Assembly: GCA_002256145.1 (NCBI GenBank)
Contig: NKIP01000004.1
Span: forward strand, 246,685 to 310,684
Reading direction: 5' to 3'
DNA: 64,000 nt
Source of the DNA: Comamonadaceae bacterium PBBC1
Lineage (GTDB): Bacteria; Pseudomonadota; Gammaproteobacteria; Burkholderiales; Burkholderiaceae_C
In this document: positions 56,981 through 64,000 of the stretch, piece by piece
Numbering within the stretch: position 1 is the first letter of the stretch
How the letters are laid out: each line of letters begins with the position of its first letter
The notes under the pieces: model-generated
What the model was told of the DNA's origin: nothing
Seen by the model: only the letters and a program-made list of their open reading frames with translations
Databases searched by the model: none
Translations under genes and position numbers: made by a program

Positions 56981-58723
56981 ATGACCCACCACATTGCCAA
57001 CTTTGAAGAACCCAACGACACCCTCATGGAGCGCTTAGAACGTGCGCTGATCGCAGGCCGGATGAACCGTCGCCATTTCATGCGTGCGGCCGCTGCCGCC
57101 GGTTTTGGAGCCATCGGTCTGAATGCCTTGGCTGACGAACTCGATGCGATCAGGGTCAATCAAAATCAACGCAGCGCCAAACTCCAAGGGGCATACGACT
57201 ATGTGGTGGTGGGAGCCGGGTCCGCAGCATGCGCCCTGGTCGGTCGCCTGGCCACACGCAAGGACGCATCGATCCTGATGATCGAAGCAGGTGACTGGGA
57301 CACCGCCCCTTCCGTCATGGACCCCAGCGTCTGGTTCACCAATCTGGGCACTGAGCGCGATTGGGGTGACGTGGCCATCGCATCCCCCAGCACCAACAAC
57401 CGGGCCATTCCCGAGCACATGGGCCGGGTTGTCGGTGGTGGAAGCAGCATCAACGCCACCATCTGGGCACGCCCATTCAAGAACGACCTCGAGTACTGGG
57501 CACAAGCCAGTGGCGACAAAGCCTGGGGCTACGAGTCCGCTCTGAACATCTATCGCGGCATGGAAAACTGGCAAGGCAAACCCGATGCCCGTTACCGTGG
57601 CAAAAACGGTCCGGTCTGGTGCCAGCCCGCGCACAACCCGCACCCGGTCGCCAACGCCATGCTGCAAGCCTGCAAGGTCCTTGGCTACCCAGTTTTGGAC
57701 GATCAGAACGGGCAGCGCGAAGAAGGCGGCATTGGTTTTGCATTGATGAATCAAATCATCCGAGATGGTCGCCGCCAGAGCATGGCCCGCTCTTATCTGT
57801 ACCCAGTTTTGTCACGACCGAATGTGACCGTGGTCGTCAACACGCATGTCGACCGTCTGGCACTTTCGGGCACCAAGGTCACAGGCGTGCACATCCACCG
57901 CGCAGGCGTTCAGAGCGTGATCAGCGCGAATACCGAAGTCATCCTCTGCTCAGGCGGTATCAACACCCCCAAACTGCTGATGCTCAGTGGCATTGGCGAT
58001 GAAGCCCAATTGCGCCAACACGGCATCAAAACCGTGGTCAATGCCAAAGAAGTCGGCAAGAACTTCCAGGACCACCTGTTGCACGGCGGTTGCATCTTTG
58101 AACCCAAGGAACATATCCCTCACCGCAACAGCGCTGCCAATGCAGCCGGCTTTCTCAAGAGCCAATCCTCGCTGGCTGCACCGGATGTCAACATCGTTCA
58201 GATCGAGTTGCCTTACGCATCGGATGTGGTGGCCAAGCAATACACGCCACCCGGCACCAGCTGGGCTTTGTGCGCCGGTTTGGTGGCACCCAAAAGCCGA
58301 GGCGAAATCAAGCTACGTTCGGCCGATGCCAAAGACCGCCCCATCGTCGATGCCAAATTCCTCAGCCACCCCGATGACGTCAAGGCACTGGCCTTCGGCA
58401 TTGAAGTCAGCCGCGACATCGGCAACTCCGCCGCCATGAAGGATTTCGTCAAACGCGAAGTCGCTCCCGGCAAAAAGCTCGCAGGCAAGGACATGGAAGA
58501 CTTTGTCCGCAACGGCGCGACCACCTACTTCCACCAATCCGGCACATGCCGCATGGGCAAAGACAGCGAAGCGGTGGTGGACGCTCAATTGCGCGTCAAT
58601 GGCATTCAAGGTCTGCGCATTGCAGACAGCTCCATCATGCCGCGCATTGCATCTGTGGCCACGATGGCCACGTGCGCTCTGATCGGTGAGCGCATGGCCG
58701 ACATCCTGACTGCACGCAGCTGA
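56981..58723 (+). CDS. GMC family FAD-dependent oxidoreductase (choline/alcohol dehydrogenase type)
   Basis: A 580-residue flavoprotein that oxidises a primary alcohol to an aldehyde. A twin-arginine-like segment MNRRHFMRAAAAAGFGAIGL (28-47) suggests export or membrane anchoring. The FAD site is VVVGAGSAACALVGRLATRKDASILMIEAG, the GMC signature 1 region is GRVVGGGSSINATIWARP, signature 2 is SGGINTPKLLMLSGIGD, and the catalytic His lies in YFHQSGTCRMGKD. An AGGAAGACAAC precedes the ATG. The aldehyde dehydrogenase gene follows about 70 nt later. Confidence 0.93.
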   Translation: MTHHIANFEEPNDTLMERLERALIAGRMNRRHFMRAAAAAGFGAIGLNALADELDAIRVNQNQRSAKLQGAYDYVVVGAGSAACALVGRLATRKDASILMIEAGDWDTAPSVMDPSVWFTNLGTERDWGDVAIASPSTNNRAIPEHMGRVVGGGSSINATIWARPFKNDLEYWAQASGDKAWGYESALNIYRGMENWQGKPDARYRGKNGPVWCQPAHNPHPVANAMLQACKVLGYPVLDDQNGQREEGGIGFALMNQIIRDGRRQSMARSYLYPVLSRPNVTVVVNTHVDRLALSGTKVTGVHIHRAGVQSVISANTEVILCSGGINTPKLLMLSGIGDEAQLRQHGIKTVVNAKEVGKNFQDHLLHGGCIFEPKEHIPHRNSAANAAGFLKSQSSLAAPDVNIVQIELPYASDVVAKQYTPPGTSWALCAGLVAPKSRGEIKLRSADAKDRPIVDAKFLSHPDDVKALAFGIEVSRDIGNSAAMKDFVKREVAPGKKLAGKDMEDFVRNGATTYFHQSGTCRMGKDSEAVVDAQLRVNGIQGLRIADSSIMPRIASVATMATCALIGERMADILTARS

Positions 58724-58790
58724 TGGCAAGCCCATGTTTCAACGGCTCAAAAACTTCTTTTTCACTGCCAAACCAACGGAAATTCCAACC

Positions 58791-60242
58791 ATGAAATCTC
58801 AACTCCTCATCGACAACCAGTGGGTCAATGCCGAAAACGACGCCAAATTCGAACGGCGTCACCCTGTCGACAACAGCTTGGTCACTGAAGCGTCTTCAGC
58901 CAGTGTGGCTGACGCACGCAAATCGGCGGAATCGGCACATGCTGCCTACAAAGCCTGGCGCAATTCTCCGCCCAGTGAACGCCGCCGCCTGCTGCTCAAG
59001 GCCGCTGACATCCTGGAGTCGAAAACGCCTGAGTTCATCGAAGTCATGGCCTCCGAGGTGGGTGCCTCGCCACTGTGGGCGGGCTTCAACGTCCACCTGG
59101 CCGCCAACGTCTTCCGCGAAGCTGCATCGATGGCAACACAAATCCAGGGCGAGACCATTCCCACCGACAAGCCCGGCGCACTGTCCATGACCTTGCGTCA
59201 GCCAGTTGGCGTGATTTTGAGCATCGTTCCATGGAACGGCACCGTGGTTTTGGCTGCACGCGCGATTGCCTATCCCCTGGTGTGTGGCAACGCTGTGGTG
59301 TTCCGTGGCTCCGAAGCCAGCCCCAAAACACACGCCTTGGTCGCCCAAGCGCTGGTCGAAGCAGGCTTTCCGGCTGGCGTACTCAACTACCTGAGCAACT
59401 CGCCCCAAAGCGCACCTGAAGTGATTGACACCCTGATCGCCCACAAGGCCATTCGCCGCATCAACTTCACCGGTTCAACCCGCGTGGGACGCATCGTGGC
59501 CGAAAAAGCAGCCAAACAACTCAAGCGGTGTCTGCTGGAACTCGGCGGCAAGTCACCCTTGGTGGTGCTCGATGACGCCAATGTGGACGAAGCGGTCAAA
59601 GCGGCCGTCTTCGGATCTTTCCTGTACCAAGGTCAGATTTGCATGTCGACTGAGCGCTTGATCGTTGACGAGAAAGTGGCCGATGAGTTTGTTGCCAAAT
59701 TCGCTGCCCGTGCCAAAGAGTTGCAGGCAGGCGATCCTGCTGTCAACCCCCAGTGCATCATTGGCCCAATGATCAATGCTTCGTCGGGCATTCGCATCAA
59801 CGAGATGCTGCAAGACGCCCTGAACAAGGGTGCCAAACTGGTTTGTGGTGGCGTAGCCGATGGTGCCGTGATGCCCGCAACCATTCTGGATCACGTTACC
59901 TCGGACATGCAAATTTACGACCAAGAGACATTTGGTCCGATCACTGTGGTGATTCGCGTCAAGACAACCCAACAAGCCATTGATGTCGCCAACGACAGCG
60001 ATTACGGCCTTTCTTCTGGCGTGTTTGGTCGTGATGTCAACCGCGCATTGGCAGTGGCCATGGAGATGGACTATGGTTCAGTTCATGTGAATGGCGCAAC
60101 GGTTCAGAACGAAGCCCAAGCGCCCTACGGCGGCACCAAAAACAGTGGTTATGGTCGCTTTGATGGTCGCGCAGTGATTGACGAGTTCACTGAACTGAAA
60201 TGGGTCACCATCGAGCCGCAGGAACAGCAATATCCCTTCTGA
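58791..60242 (+). CDS. aldehyde dehydrogenase (salicylaldehyde/vanillin dehydrogenase-like)
   Basis: NAD-dependent oxidation of an aldehyde to the acid, the natural second step after the GMC enzyme. The 483 residues from MKSQLLIDNQWV contain FTGSTRVGRIV, the general base Glu250 in LLELGGKSP and the nucleophile Cys284 in YQGQICMSTERL. The short LLIDNQWVNAE start and ICMSTERLIVD segment resemble salicylaldehyde and vanillin dehydrogenases. An in-frame ATG 57 nt upstream (58734) would add a basic stretch. Substrate is inferred, not shown. Confidence 0.92.
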   Translation: MKSQLLIDNQWVNAENDAKFERRHPVDNSLVTEASSASVADARKSAESAHAAYKAWRNSPPSERRRLLLKAADILESKTPEFIEVMASEVGASPLWAGFNVHLAANVFREAASMATQIQGETIPTDKPGALSMTLRQPVGVILSIVPWNGTVVLAARAIAYPLVCGNAVVFRGSEASPKTHALVAQALVEAGFPAGVLNYLSNSPQSAPEVIDTLIAHKAIRRINFTGSTRVGRIVAEKAAKQLKRCLLELGGKSPLVVLDDANVDEAVKAAVFGSFLYQGQICMSTERLIVDEKVADEFVAKFAARAKELQAGDPAVNPQCIIGPMINASSGIRINEMLQDALNKGAKLVCGGVADGAVMPATILDHVTSDMQIYDQETFGPITVVIRVKTTQQAIDVANDSDYGLSSGVFGRDVNRALAVAMEMDYGSVHVNGATVQNEAQAPYGGTKNSGYGRFDGRAVIDEFTELKWVTIEPQEQQYPF

Positions 60243-60263
60243 TTCTGGTCTCCTCTGCTGACA

Positions 60264-60302
60264 CGACACGCCGGTGCGAGCCGGCGTGTCGTTTCTTTAT
60301 TA
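60264..60302 (+). terminator. intrinsic terminator of the GMC-aldehyde dehydrogenase operon
   Basis: CGACACGCCGG (60264-60274) pairs perfectly with CCGGCGTGTCG (60281-60291) around TGCGAG, followed by TTTCTTTATT. Confidence 0.92.
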
Positions 60303-60445
60303 CCGCAGTGTGTTTTCTCACGATGACAAAACCACGAACGGCCGGATACCTGCCGTTAAACTACCCTCCGCGTTGGCAGATGCCAACAGGGACAAAAGCA
60401 CGGCTCAAGTGACTTGAACGCTTGCTTATTTGGGACACCGACCTC

Positions 60446-61309
60446 ATGGACTTTGTGAATTTTTTGATCCAGCTGCTCAACAGCGTCCAGTACGGGCTGC
60501 TGCTGTTCATGCTGGCAGCGGGCCTGACGCTGATCTTCGGCATCATGGGCGTGGTGAATTTGGCGCACGGCAGCTTTTACATGCTGGGCGCTTACCTGGC
60601 TTGGTCTTTGGCCGCGCAATTGGGCAGCTTCACACTGGCCATCATCGTGGGCACGGCCTTGTCCGTGGCTTTTGGCCTGCTCATTGAGCGCTTGCTGTTT
60701 CGCCACTTCTACCACCGCGACCACTTGGACCAAGTGCTGCTCACGTTTGGTCTGATTTACGTGTTTGAAGAGCTGCGCTCCATGATTTGGGGCGACGATG
60801 TCCACGGCCTGCCCGTGCCCGAGTTGCTGGCCGCGTCCATTCCCCTGACCGAAAACCTGTCCTACCCGGTGTACCGCTTGTTCATGTCGGGCGTGTGCCT
60901 GGTGCTGGCTTTGGGCCTGTATTTGCTGATTTCCAAAACCCGCTTGGGCATGAAGATCCGCGCCGGGGCCTTCAACCGCGAGATGACCGAGTCACTGGGC
61001 GTCAACATCAAACTCATCCACTCGGTGGTGTTTGCTTTGGGCATTGGCTTGGCCTCGATCGCGGGCATGATCGCCGCGCCTGTGTCGAGCGTCTACCCCA
61101 ATATGGGCAGCCAAGTTTTGATCATGTGCTTTGTGGTGGTGGTGATTGGTGGCATCGGCTCGGTGCGCGGTGCTTTGATCGCCGCCCTGCTGGTGGGCCT
61201 GGTCGACACCTTTGGCAAGGTGCTGCTGCCCCAGGCCTCGGGCATGTTGGTGTATGTGCTGATGGCCTTGGTGCTGCTGTACAAACCCGAAGGCCTGTTC
61301 AAGCAATGA
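60446..61309 (+). CDS. livH: branched-chain amino acid-type ABC transporter permease (LivH family)
   Basis: A 287-residue inner-membrane permease with about eight hydrophobic helices. Family motifs are FGIMGVVNLAHGSFYMLGAYLAW and GGIGSVRGALIAALLVGLVDTFGK near the end. It partners with LivM, LivG and LivF encoded directly downstream. No binding protein is in this operon within the window. Start at 60446 (MDFVNFLIQLL). In this bacterial group such systems often import aromatic acids rather than amino acids, so the symbol marks the family only. Confidence 0.92.
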   Translation: MDFVNFLIQLLNSVQYGLLLFMLAAGLTLIFGIMGVVNLAHGSFYMLGAYLAWSLAAQLGSFTLAIIVGTALSVAFGLLIERLLFRHFYHRDHLDQVLLTFGLIYVFEELRSMIWGDDVHGLPVPELLAASIPLTENLSYPVYRLFMSGVCLVLALGLYLLISKTRLGMKIRAGAFNREMTESLGVNIKLIHSVVFALGIGLASIAGMIAAPVSSVYPNMGSQVLIMCFVVVVIGGIGSVRGALIAALLVGLVDTFGKVLLPQASGMLVYVLMALVLLYKPEGLFKQ

Positions 61310-61322
61310 AAAAGAGTTCAAC

Positions 61323-62330
61323 ATGAGCATGCCCCAAATTCACCTTGAAACCCTGCCGCGCAGCATCCAGCTGGTGATGGTGCTGGGTTTCGCGGCCCTG
61401 GCCGCCTTCCCCTTTGTCGGAACCGACTTCTACACGGCCATGGTCGTGCGCATGATGATCCTGGCCATCTTGGCCATGAGTCTGGACTTGCTGCAAGGCG
61501 TCACGGGCCTGGTGTCGCTGGGCCATGCCGCTTACTTTGGCCTGGCCGGTTATGTGCTGGCTTTTGTGACCCCGCAAAACGAGCCGATCAGTTTGTACAC
61601 CAGCTTGCCCTTAGCGGTGAGTGGGTCCGCGCTGGCGGCTTTGGTCATTGGCTTTTTGGTGGTGCGCACGCATGGCATCTACTTCATCATGGTGACCATG
61701 GCCTTTGCGCAGATGATTTTTTACATCTTCTTTGACAACAAGGCGCTGGGCGGCTCGGACGGTTTGTTCCTGAACTTCCGCCCTGATGCGGGCCTCATCG
61801 ACCTGGAAAACAAACGCGTGTTTTATTACTTCACACTGGGCTGTTTGCTGGCGGTGTATGTGTTTTTGCGCCGCCTGCTCTGGAGCCCATTTGGCCGTGC
61901 GCTGTCGGGCATCCGCGTGAACGAGCACCGCATGCGGGCGCTGGGCTTCAACACCTTCAGCCACAAGCTGGCGGCCTTCACACTGGCGGGTGCCTTGGCG
62001 GGACTGGCGGGCTATTTGTGGGCCGCACAAACCGGCTTCGTCAACCCCGAGCTCATGGGCTTTCACATGAGTGCACACGCCATCATGATGGTCATTTTGG
62101 GCGGCATGGGCAATTTTGCGGGGGCCATTGTGGGCGCCTTCAGCTTTGAGTATTTGCTGCATGTGTTCAAAGACTTGCCCGATGTGGGCAACTTCAAAAC
62201 CGGCAAACACTGGCAGATGTGGATGGGCCTGTTCATTGTGGCGCTGATCATCTTTGCGCCCAAAGGCATTTTGGGTCTGATCAACCGGGCTTTCGGCAGC
62301 AAAACGGCCAAGGAGGCAGGTCATGACTGA
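61323..62330 (+). CDS. livM: branched-chain amino acid-type ABC transporter permease (LivM family)
   Basis: A 335-residue inner-membrane permease, second of the LivHM pair. It has about ten helices with AMSLDLLQGVTGLVSLGHAAYFGLAGY and ALGFNTFSHKLAAFTLAGALAGLAGYLWA, and the loop GGMGNFAGAIVGAFSFEYL. It starts 13 nt after livH and overlaps livG by 8 nt. A second ATG lies two codons in (MSMPQ). Confidence 0.93.
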   Translation: MSMPQIHLETLPRSIQLVMVLGFAALAAFPFVGTDFYTAMVVRMMILAILAMSLDLLQGVTGLVSLGHAAYFGLAGYVLAFVTPQNEPISLYTSLPLAVSGSALAALVIGFLVVRTHGIYFIMVTMAFAQMIFYIFFDNKALGGSDGLFLNFRPDAGLIDLENKRVFYYFTLGCLLAVYVFLRRLLWSPFGRALSGIRVNEHRMRALGFNTFSHKLAAFTLAGALAGLAGYLWAAQTGFVNPELMGFHMSAHAIMMVILGGMGNFAGAIVGAFSFEYLLHVFKDLPDVGNFKTGKHWQMWMGLFIVALIIFAPKGILGLINRAFGSKTAKEAGHD

Positions 62331-63102
62331 TCGTCAAGTCTTGTTGTCCGCCCGTGGCTTGACCAAGCGCTTTGGCGGTCTGGCGGCCGTCAACGACGTC
62401 TCGCTGGATTTGTGGCTGGGCCACATCCATGCGGTGATTGGCCCCAACGGCGCGGGCAAGTCCACGTTGACCAACCTGCTCTCAGGCGATTTGCCGCCCA
62501 CCAGCGGCAGCATCACCTTGGGCGAGCACCCCATCAGCGGCTGGACGCCCGAAAAAATCTCGCGCCACGGCCTGGGCCGCAGCTACCAAAAGACCAACAT
62601 CTTCAGCACCTTCACGGTGTGGGACAACGTTCGCCTGGCCGCCCAATCGCGTGTGCAGCCCTCGCCCTTCAACCCATTGGGCTGGTTGAAAACCGCTGCG
62701 CGCATGCAGGCTGTGAACCAGCGGGCTGAACGCGCCATCGAATTGGCAGGCTTGCAAGACCGCCGCCACGCCCAAGCCGGGGCCACCAGCCACGGCGAGC
62801 AACGCCAGCTCGAAATCGCCATGACCTTGGCCACCGAGCCCCGGGTACTGTTGCTCGACGAGCCGCTGGCCGGCATGGGCCAAGCCGAGGCCGAGCGCAT
62901 GGTGCAGCTGCTGCTGCGCCTCAAAAAAGACCACGCCATCTTGCTGGTGGAGCACGACATGGACGCCGTGTTCACCCTGGCCGACCACCTGACGGTGATG
63001 GTCAACGGACAAGTGATTGCCAGCAACACGCCCGCAGCGGTGCGGGCCGATGCGGGTGTGCAGGCCGCCTATTTGGGTGAAGAAGTGGGCGAGGAACACT
63101 GA
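62323..63102 (+). CDS. livG: branched-chain amino acid-type ABC transporter ATPase (LivG family)
   Basis: A 259-residue ABC ATPase. Walker A is GPNGAGKST (about 44-52). The signature region is ATSHGEQRQLEIAM, a SHGEQ variant of LSGGQ usual in LivG. Walker B is RVLLLDEPLAGMG and the H-loop is LLVEHDMDAVF. It overlaps livM by 8 nt, and livF begins 1 nt after its stop. Confidence 0.94.
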   Translation: MTDRQVLLSARGLTKRFGGLAAVNDVSLDLWLGHIHAVIGPNGAGKSTLTNLLSGDLPPTSGSITLGEHPISGWTPEKISRHGLGRSYQKTNIFSTFTVWDNVRLAAQSRVQPSPFNPLGWLKTAARMQAVNQRAERAIELAGLQDRRHAQAGATSHGEQRQLEIAMTLATEPRVLLLDEPLAGMGQAEAERMVQLLLRLKKDHAILLVEHDMDAVFTLADHLTVMVNGQVIASNTPAAVRADAGVQAAYLGEEVGEEH

Positions 63103-63103
63103 C

Positions 63104-63817
63104 ATGAGCGATTTGTTGATCCAGGCCCAAGACCTGAACACCTATTACGGCGCGAGCCACATCCTGCGTGGCGTGAACTTTTCTGTGGGTCGTGGCGAGA
63201 CGATTGGCCTCATGGGCCGCAACGGCATGGGCAAAAGCACCCTGCTCAAAACCCTCATGGGCATCGTGCCGCCACGCACGGGCACGGTGGACATCAAGGG
63301 CCAACGCATGAACGGCCGCCCCACCTTTGAAGTGGCGCAACTGGGCATCGCCTACGTGCCCGAAGGACGGGGCATTTTTGGCAACCTGAGCGTGGTGGAA
63401 AACCTGCAAATGGCGGCACGGACTGGCACTCAAGGCCAACGCGACTGGACCTACGAGCGCGTGCTCGAGACCTTCCCGCGCCTCAAAGAACGCCTGGGCC
63501 ACGGAGGTCAGCAACTGTCGGGCGGTGAGCAGCAAATGCTGACCATCGGCCGGGCGCTCATGACCAATCCCGATGTGCTCATCCTCGACGAAGCCACTGA
63601 AGGGCTGGCCCCACTGATCGCCCGCGACATCTGGCGCATTTGCAGCCTGATCAAAGCCAGCGGCATCAGCTCCATCATCGTGGATAAGAACTGGAAACAC
63701 GTCACCCAGATCACCGACCGCAACATCATCTTGGTCAAAGGGCAAGTGGTGTTCGAAGGCTCATCACAAATCCTGCTGGGCGACCCGAGCGTGCTGGAGC
63801 AGCATCTGGGGGTTTGA
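63104..63817 (+). CDS. livF: branched-chain amino acid-type ABC transporter ATPase (LivF family)
   Basis: A 237-residue ABC ATPase. Walker A is GRNGMGKST, signature LSGGEQQMLTIGRAL, Walker B DVLILDEATEGLAP. The usual H-loop His is not obvious: the strand reads SSIIVDKNWKHVTQITDRN, with DKNWKH where LivF proteins have EQN. Start at 63104 (MSDLLIQAQDLNTYYG). It ends the four-gene operon, 59 nt before the group II intron end. Confidence 0.93.
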   Translation: MSDLLIQAQDLNTYYGASHILRGVNFSVGRGETIGLMGRNGMGKSTLLKTLMGIVPPRTGTVDIKGQRMNGRPTFEVAQLGIAYVPEGRGIFGNLSVVENLQMAARTGTQGQRDWTYERVLETFPRLKERLGHGGQQLSGGEQQMLTIGRALMTNPDVLILDEATEGLAPLIARDIWRICSLIKASGISSIIVDKNWKHVTQITDRNIILVKGQVVFEGSSQILLGDPSVLEQHLGV

Positions 63818-63875
63818 GCTGTAGATTCGGCGCGATGAAGTCTAAGACGTGTGTTGCCCGTTGCGAGGAGTTTTG

Positions 63876-64000
63876 ATAGGGGTAGAGAAGGCCGAAGCCT
63901 CCCCTCCCTCCGAACCGTGCGTGCAGTTTTCCCGCACACGGCTCTCCAGTCAGTGGTTTCCTCATCGGGATTGGCTCGCTTTCAATCGGGCCTGCGTCAT
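63876..64000 (-). mobile_element. 3' end of a group II intron (domains V and VI), cut by window edge
   Basis: Read on the minus strand, GAGCCGTGTGCGGGAAAA and its partner CTGCACGCACGGTTC form the 33-nt domain V hairpin (63944-63912), with the catalytic AGC at the base. A GGAGGGAGGGGAGGC-TTCG-GCCTTCTC stem follows as domain VI and the intron ends CTACCCCTAT at about 63876. The 12 codons next to the edge (MTQARLKASQSR, stop at 63964-63962) could be the end of the intron-encoded reverse transcriptase. Most of the intron lies beyond 64000. Confidence 0.75.

Noticed and set aside
56784..56984. 66-residue frame ahead of the GMC gene
   Set aside because: No family features or ribosome binding site, and it overlaps the GMC start; more likely leader sequence.

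Overview
The window looks like the chromosome of a betaproteobacterium of the Burkholderiales, most likely Comamonadaceae (Limnohabitans/Rhodoferax/Polaromonas-like). The reasons are the high GC in most genes, core-gene neighbourhoods I associate with that family (pyrG-kdsA-DUF1330-eno-ftsB; exbB-exbD-lpxK-Trm112-kdsB-adk), orphan Bug-family solute-binding proteins and GTAG-headed REP-like palindromes. No species call is possible from the sequence alone.

Layout. 0.2-4.1 kb, minus strand: dut, coaBC, an MFS exporter and a DUF2239 gene. 4.2-9.9 kb, plus strand: pyrG, kdsA, a DUF1330 gene, eno, ftsB, pnuC and a NadR-kinase-like gene, tightly packed with several ATGA overlaps. 9.96-10.13 kb: two tandem REPIN-like palindromes. 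10.1-20.8 kb: housekeeping genes on both strands (hslO, gamma carbonic anhydrase, DUF455, rpiA, pyrD, thioesterase, aqpZ, FAD oxidoreductase, SDR, sodB, xseA). 21.2-26.0 kb, plus strand: exbB, exbD, lpxK, Trm112, kdsB, adk and lexA, the last with two tandem SOS boxes. 26.5-33.3 kb: a 2-hydroxyacid dehydrogenase, then a beta-oxidation-type set (3-hydroxyacyl-CoA dehydrogenase, enoyl-CoA hydratase, Crp-type regulator, APH-like kinase, acyl-CoA dehydrogenase). 33.46-33.73 kb: tRNA-Pro(TGG) and tRNA-Arg(TCT).

From 34 kb the content is accessory and catabolic. A LysR gene at 35.3-36.2 kb diverges from a compact operon (36.3-42.1 kb) that encodes a complete salicylate-to-central-metabolism route of the Nag type: two oxygenase subunits, Rieske ferredoxin, ferredoxin reductase, gentisate dioxygenase, fumarylpyruvate hydrolase and maleylpyruvate isomerase. 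A GAF-Fis regulator that lacks the AAA+ domain follows. From 43.4 to 56.5 kb there is a patchwork of lower-GC catabolic genes: LysR, Bug protein, M20 amidohydrolase, ABM monooxygenase-like protein, SDR, epimerase, fused TRAP permease, DctP, VOC protein, HTD2-like hydratase, CaiB/BaiF CoA-transferase, second Bug protein and IclR. Its substrate is not evident. A GMC oxidoreductase and an aldehyde dehydrogenase (57-60.2 kb) follow, then a LivHMGF branched-chain-type ABC transporter (60.4-63.8 kb). The right edge holds the 3' end (domains V and VI) of a group II intron on the minus strand.

The main points of interest are the complete salicylate/gentisate operon with its candidate operator and an odd reductase start, the unassigned catabolic island beside it, the REPIN-like repeats, and the group II intron end whose flanking sequence resembles an intron-free site behind pyrD.
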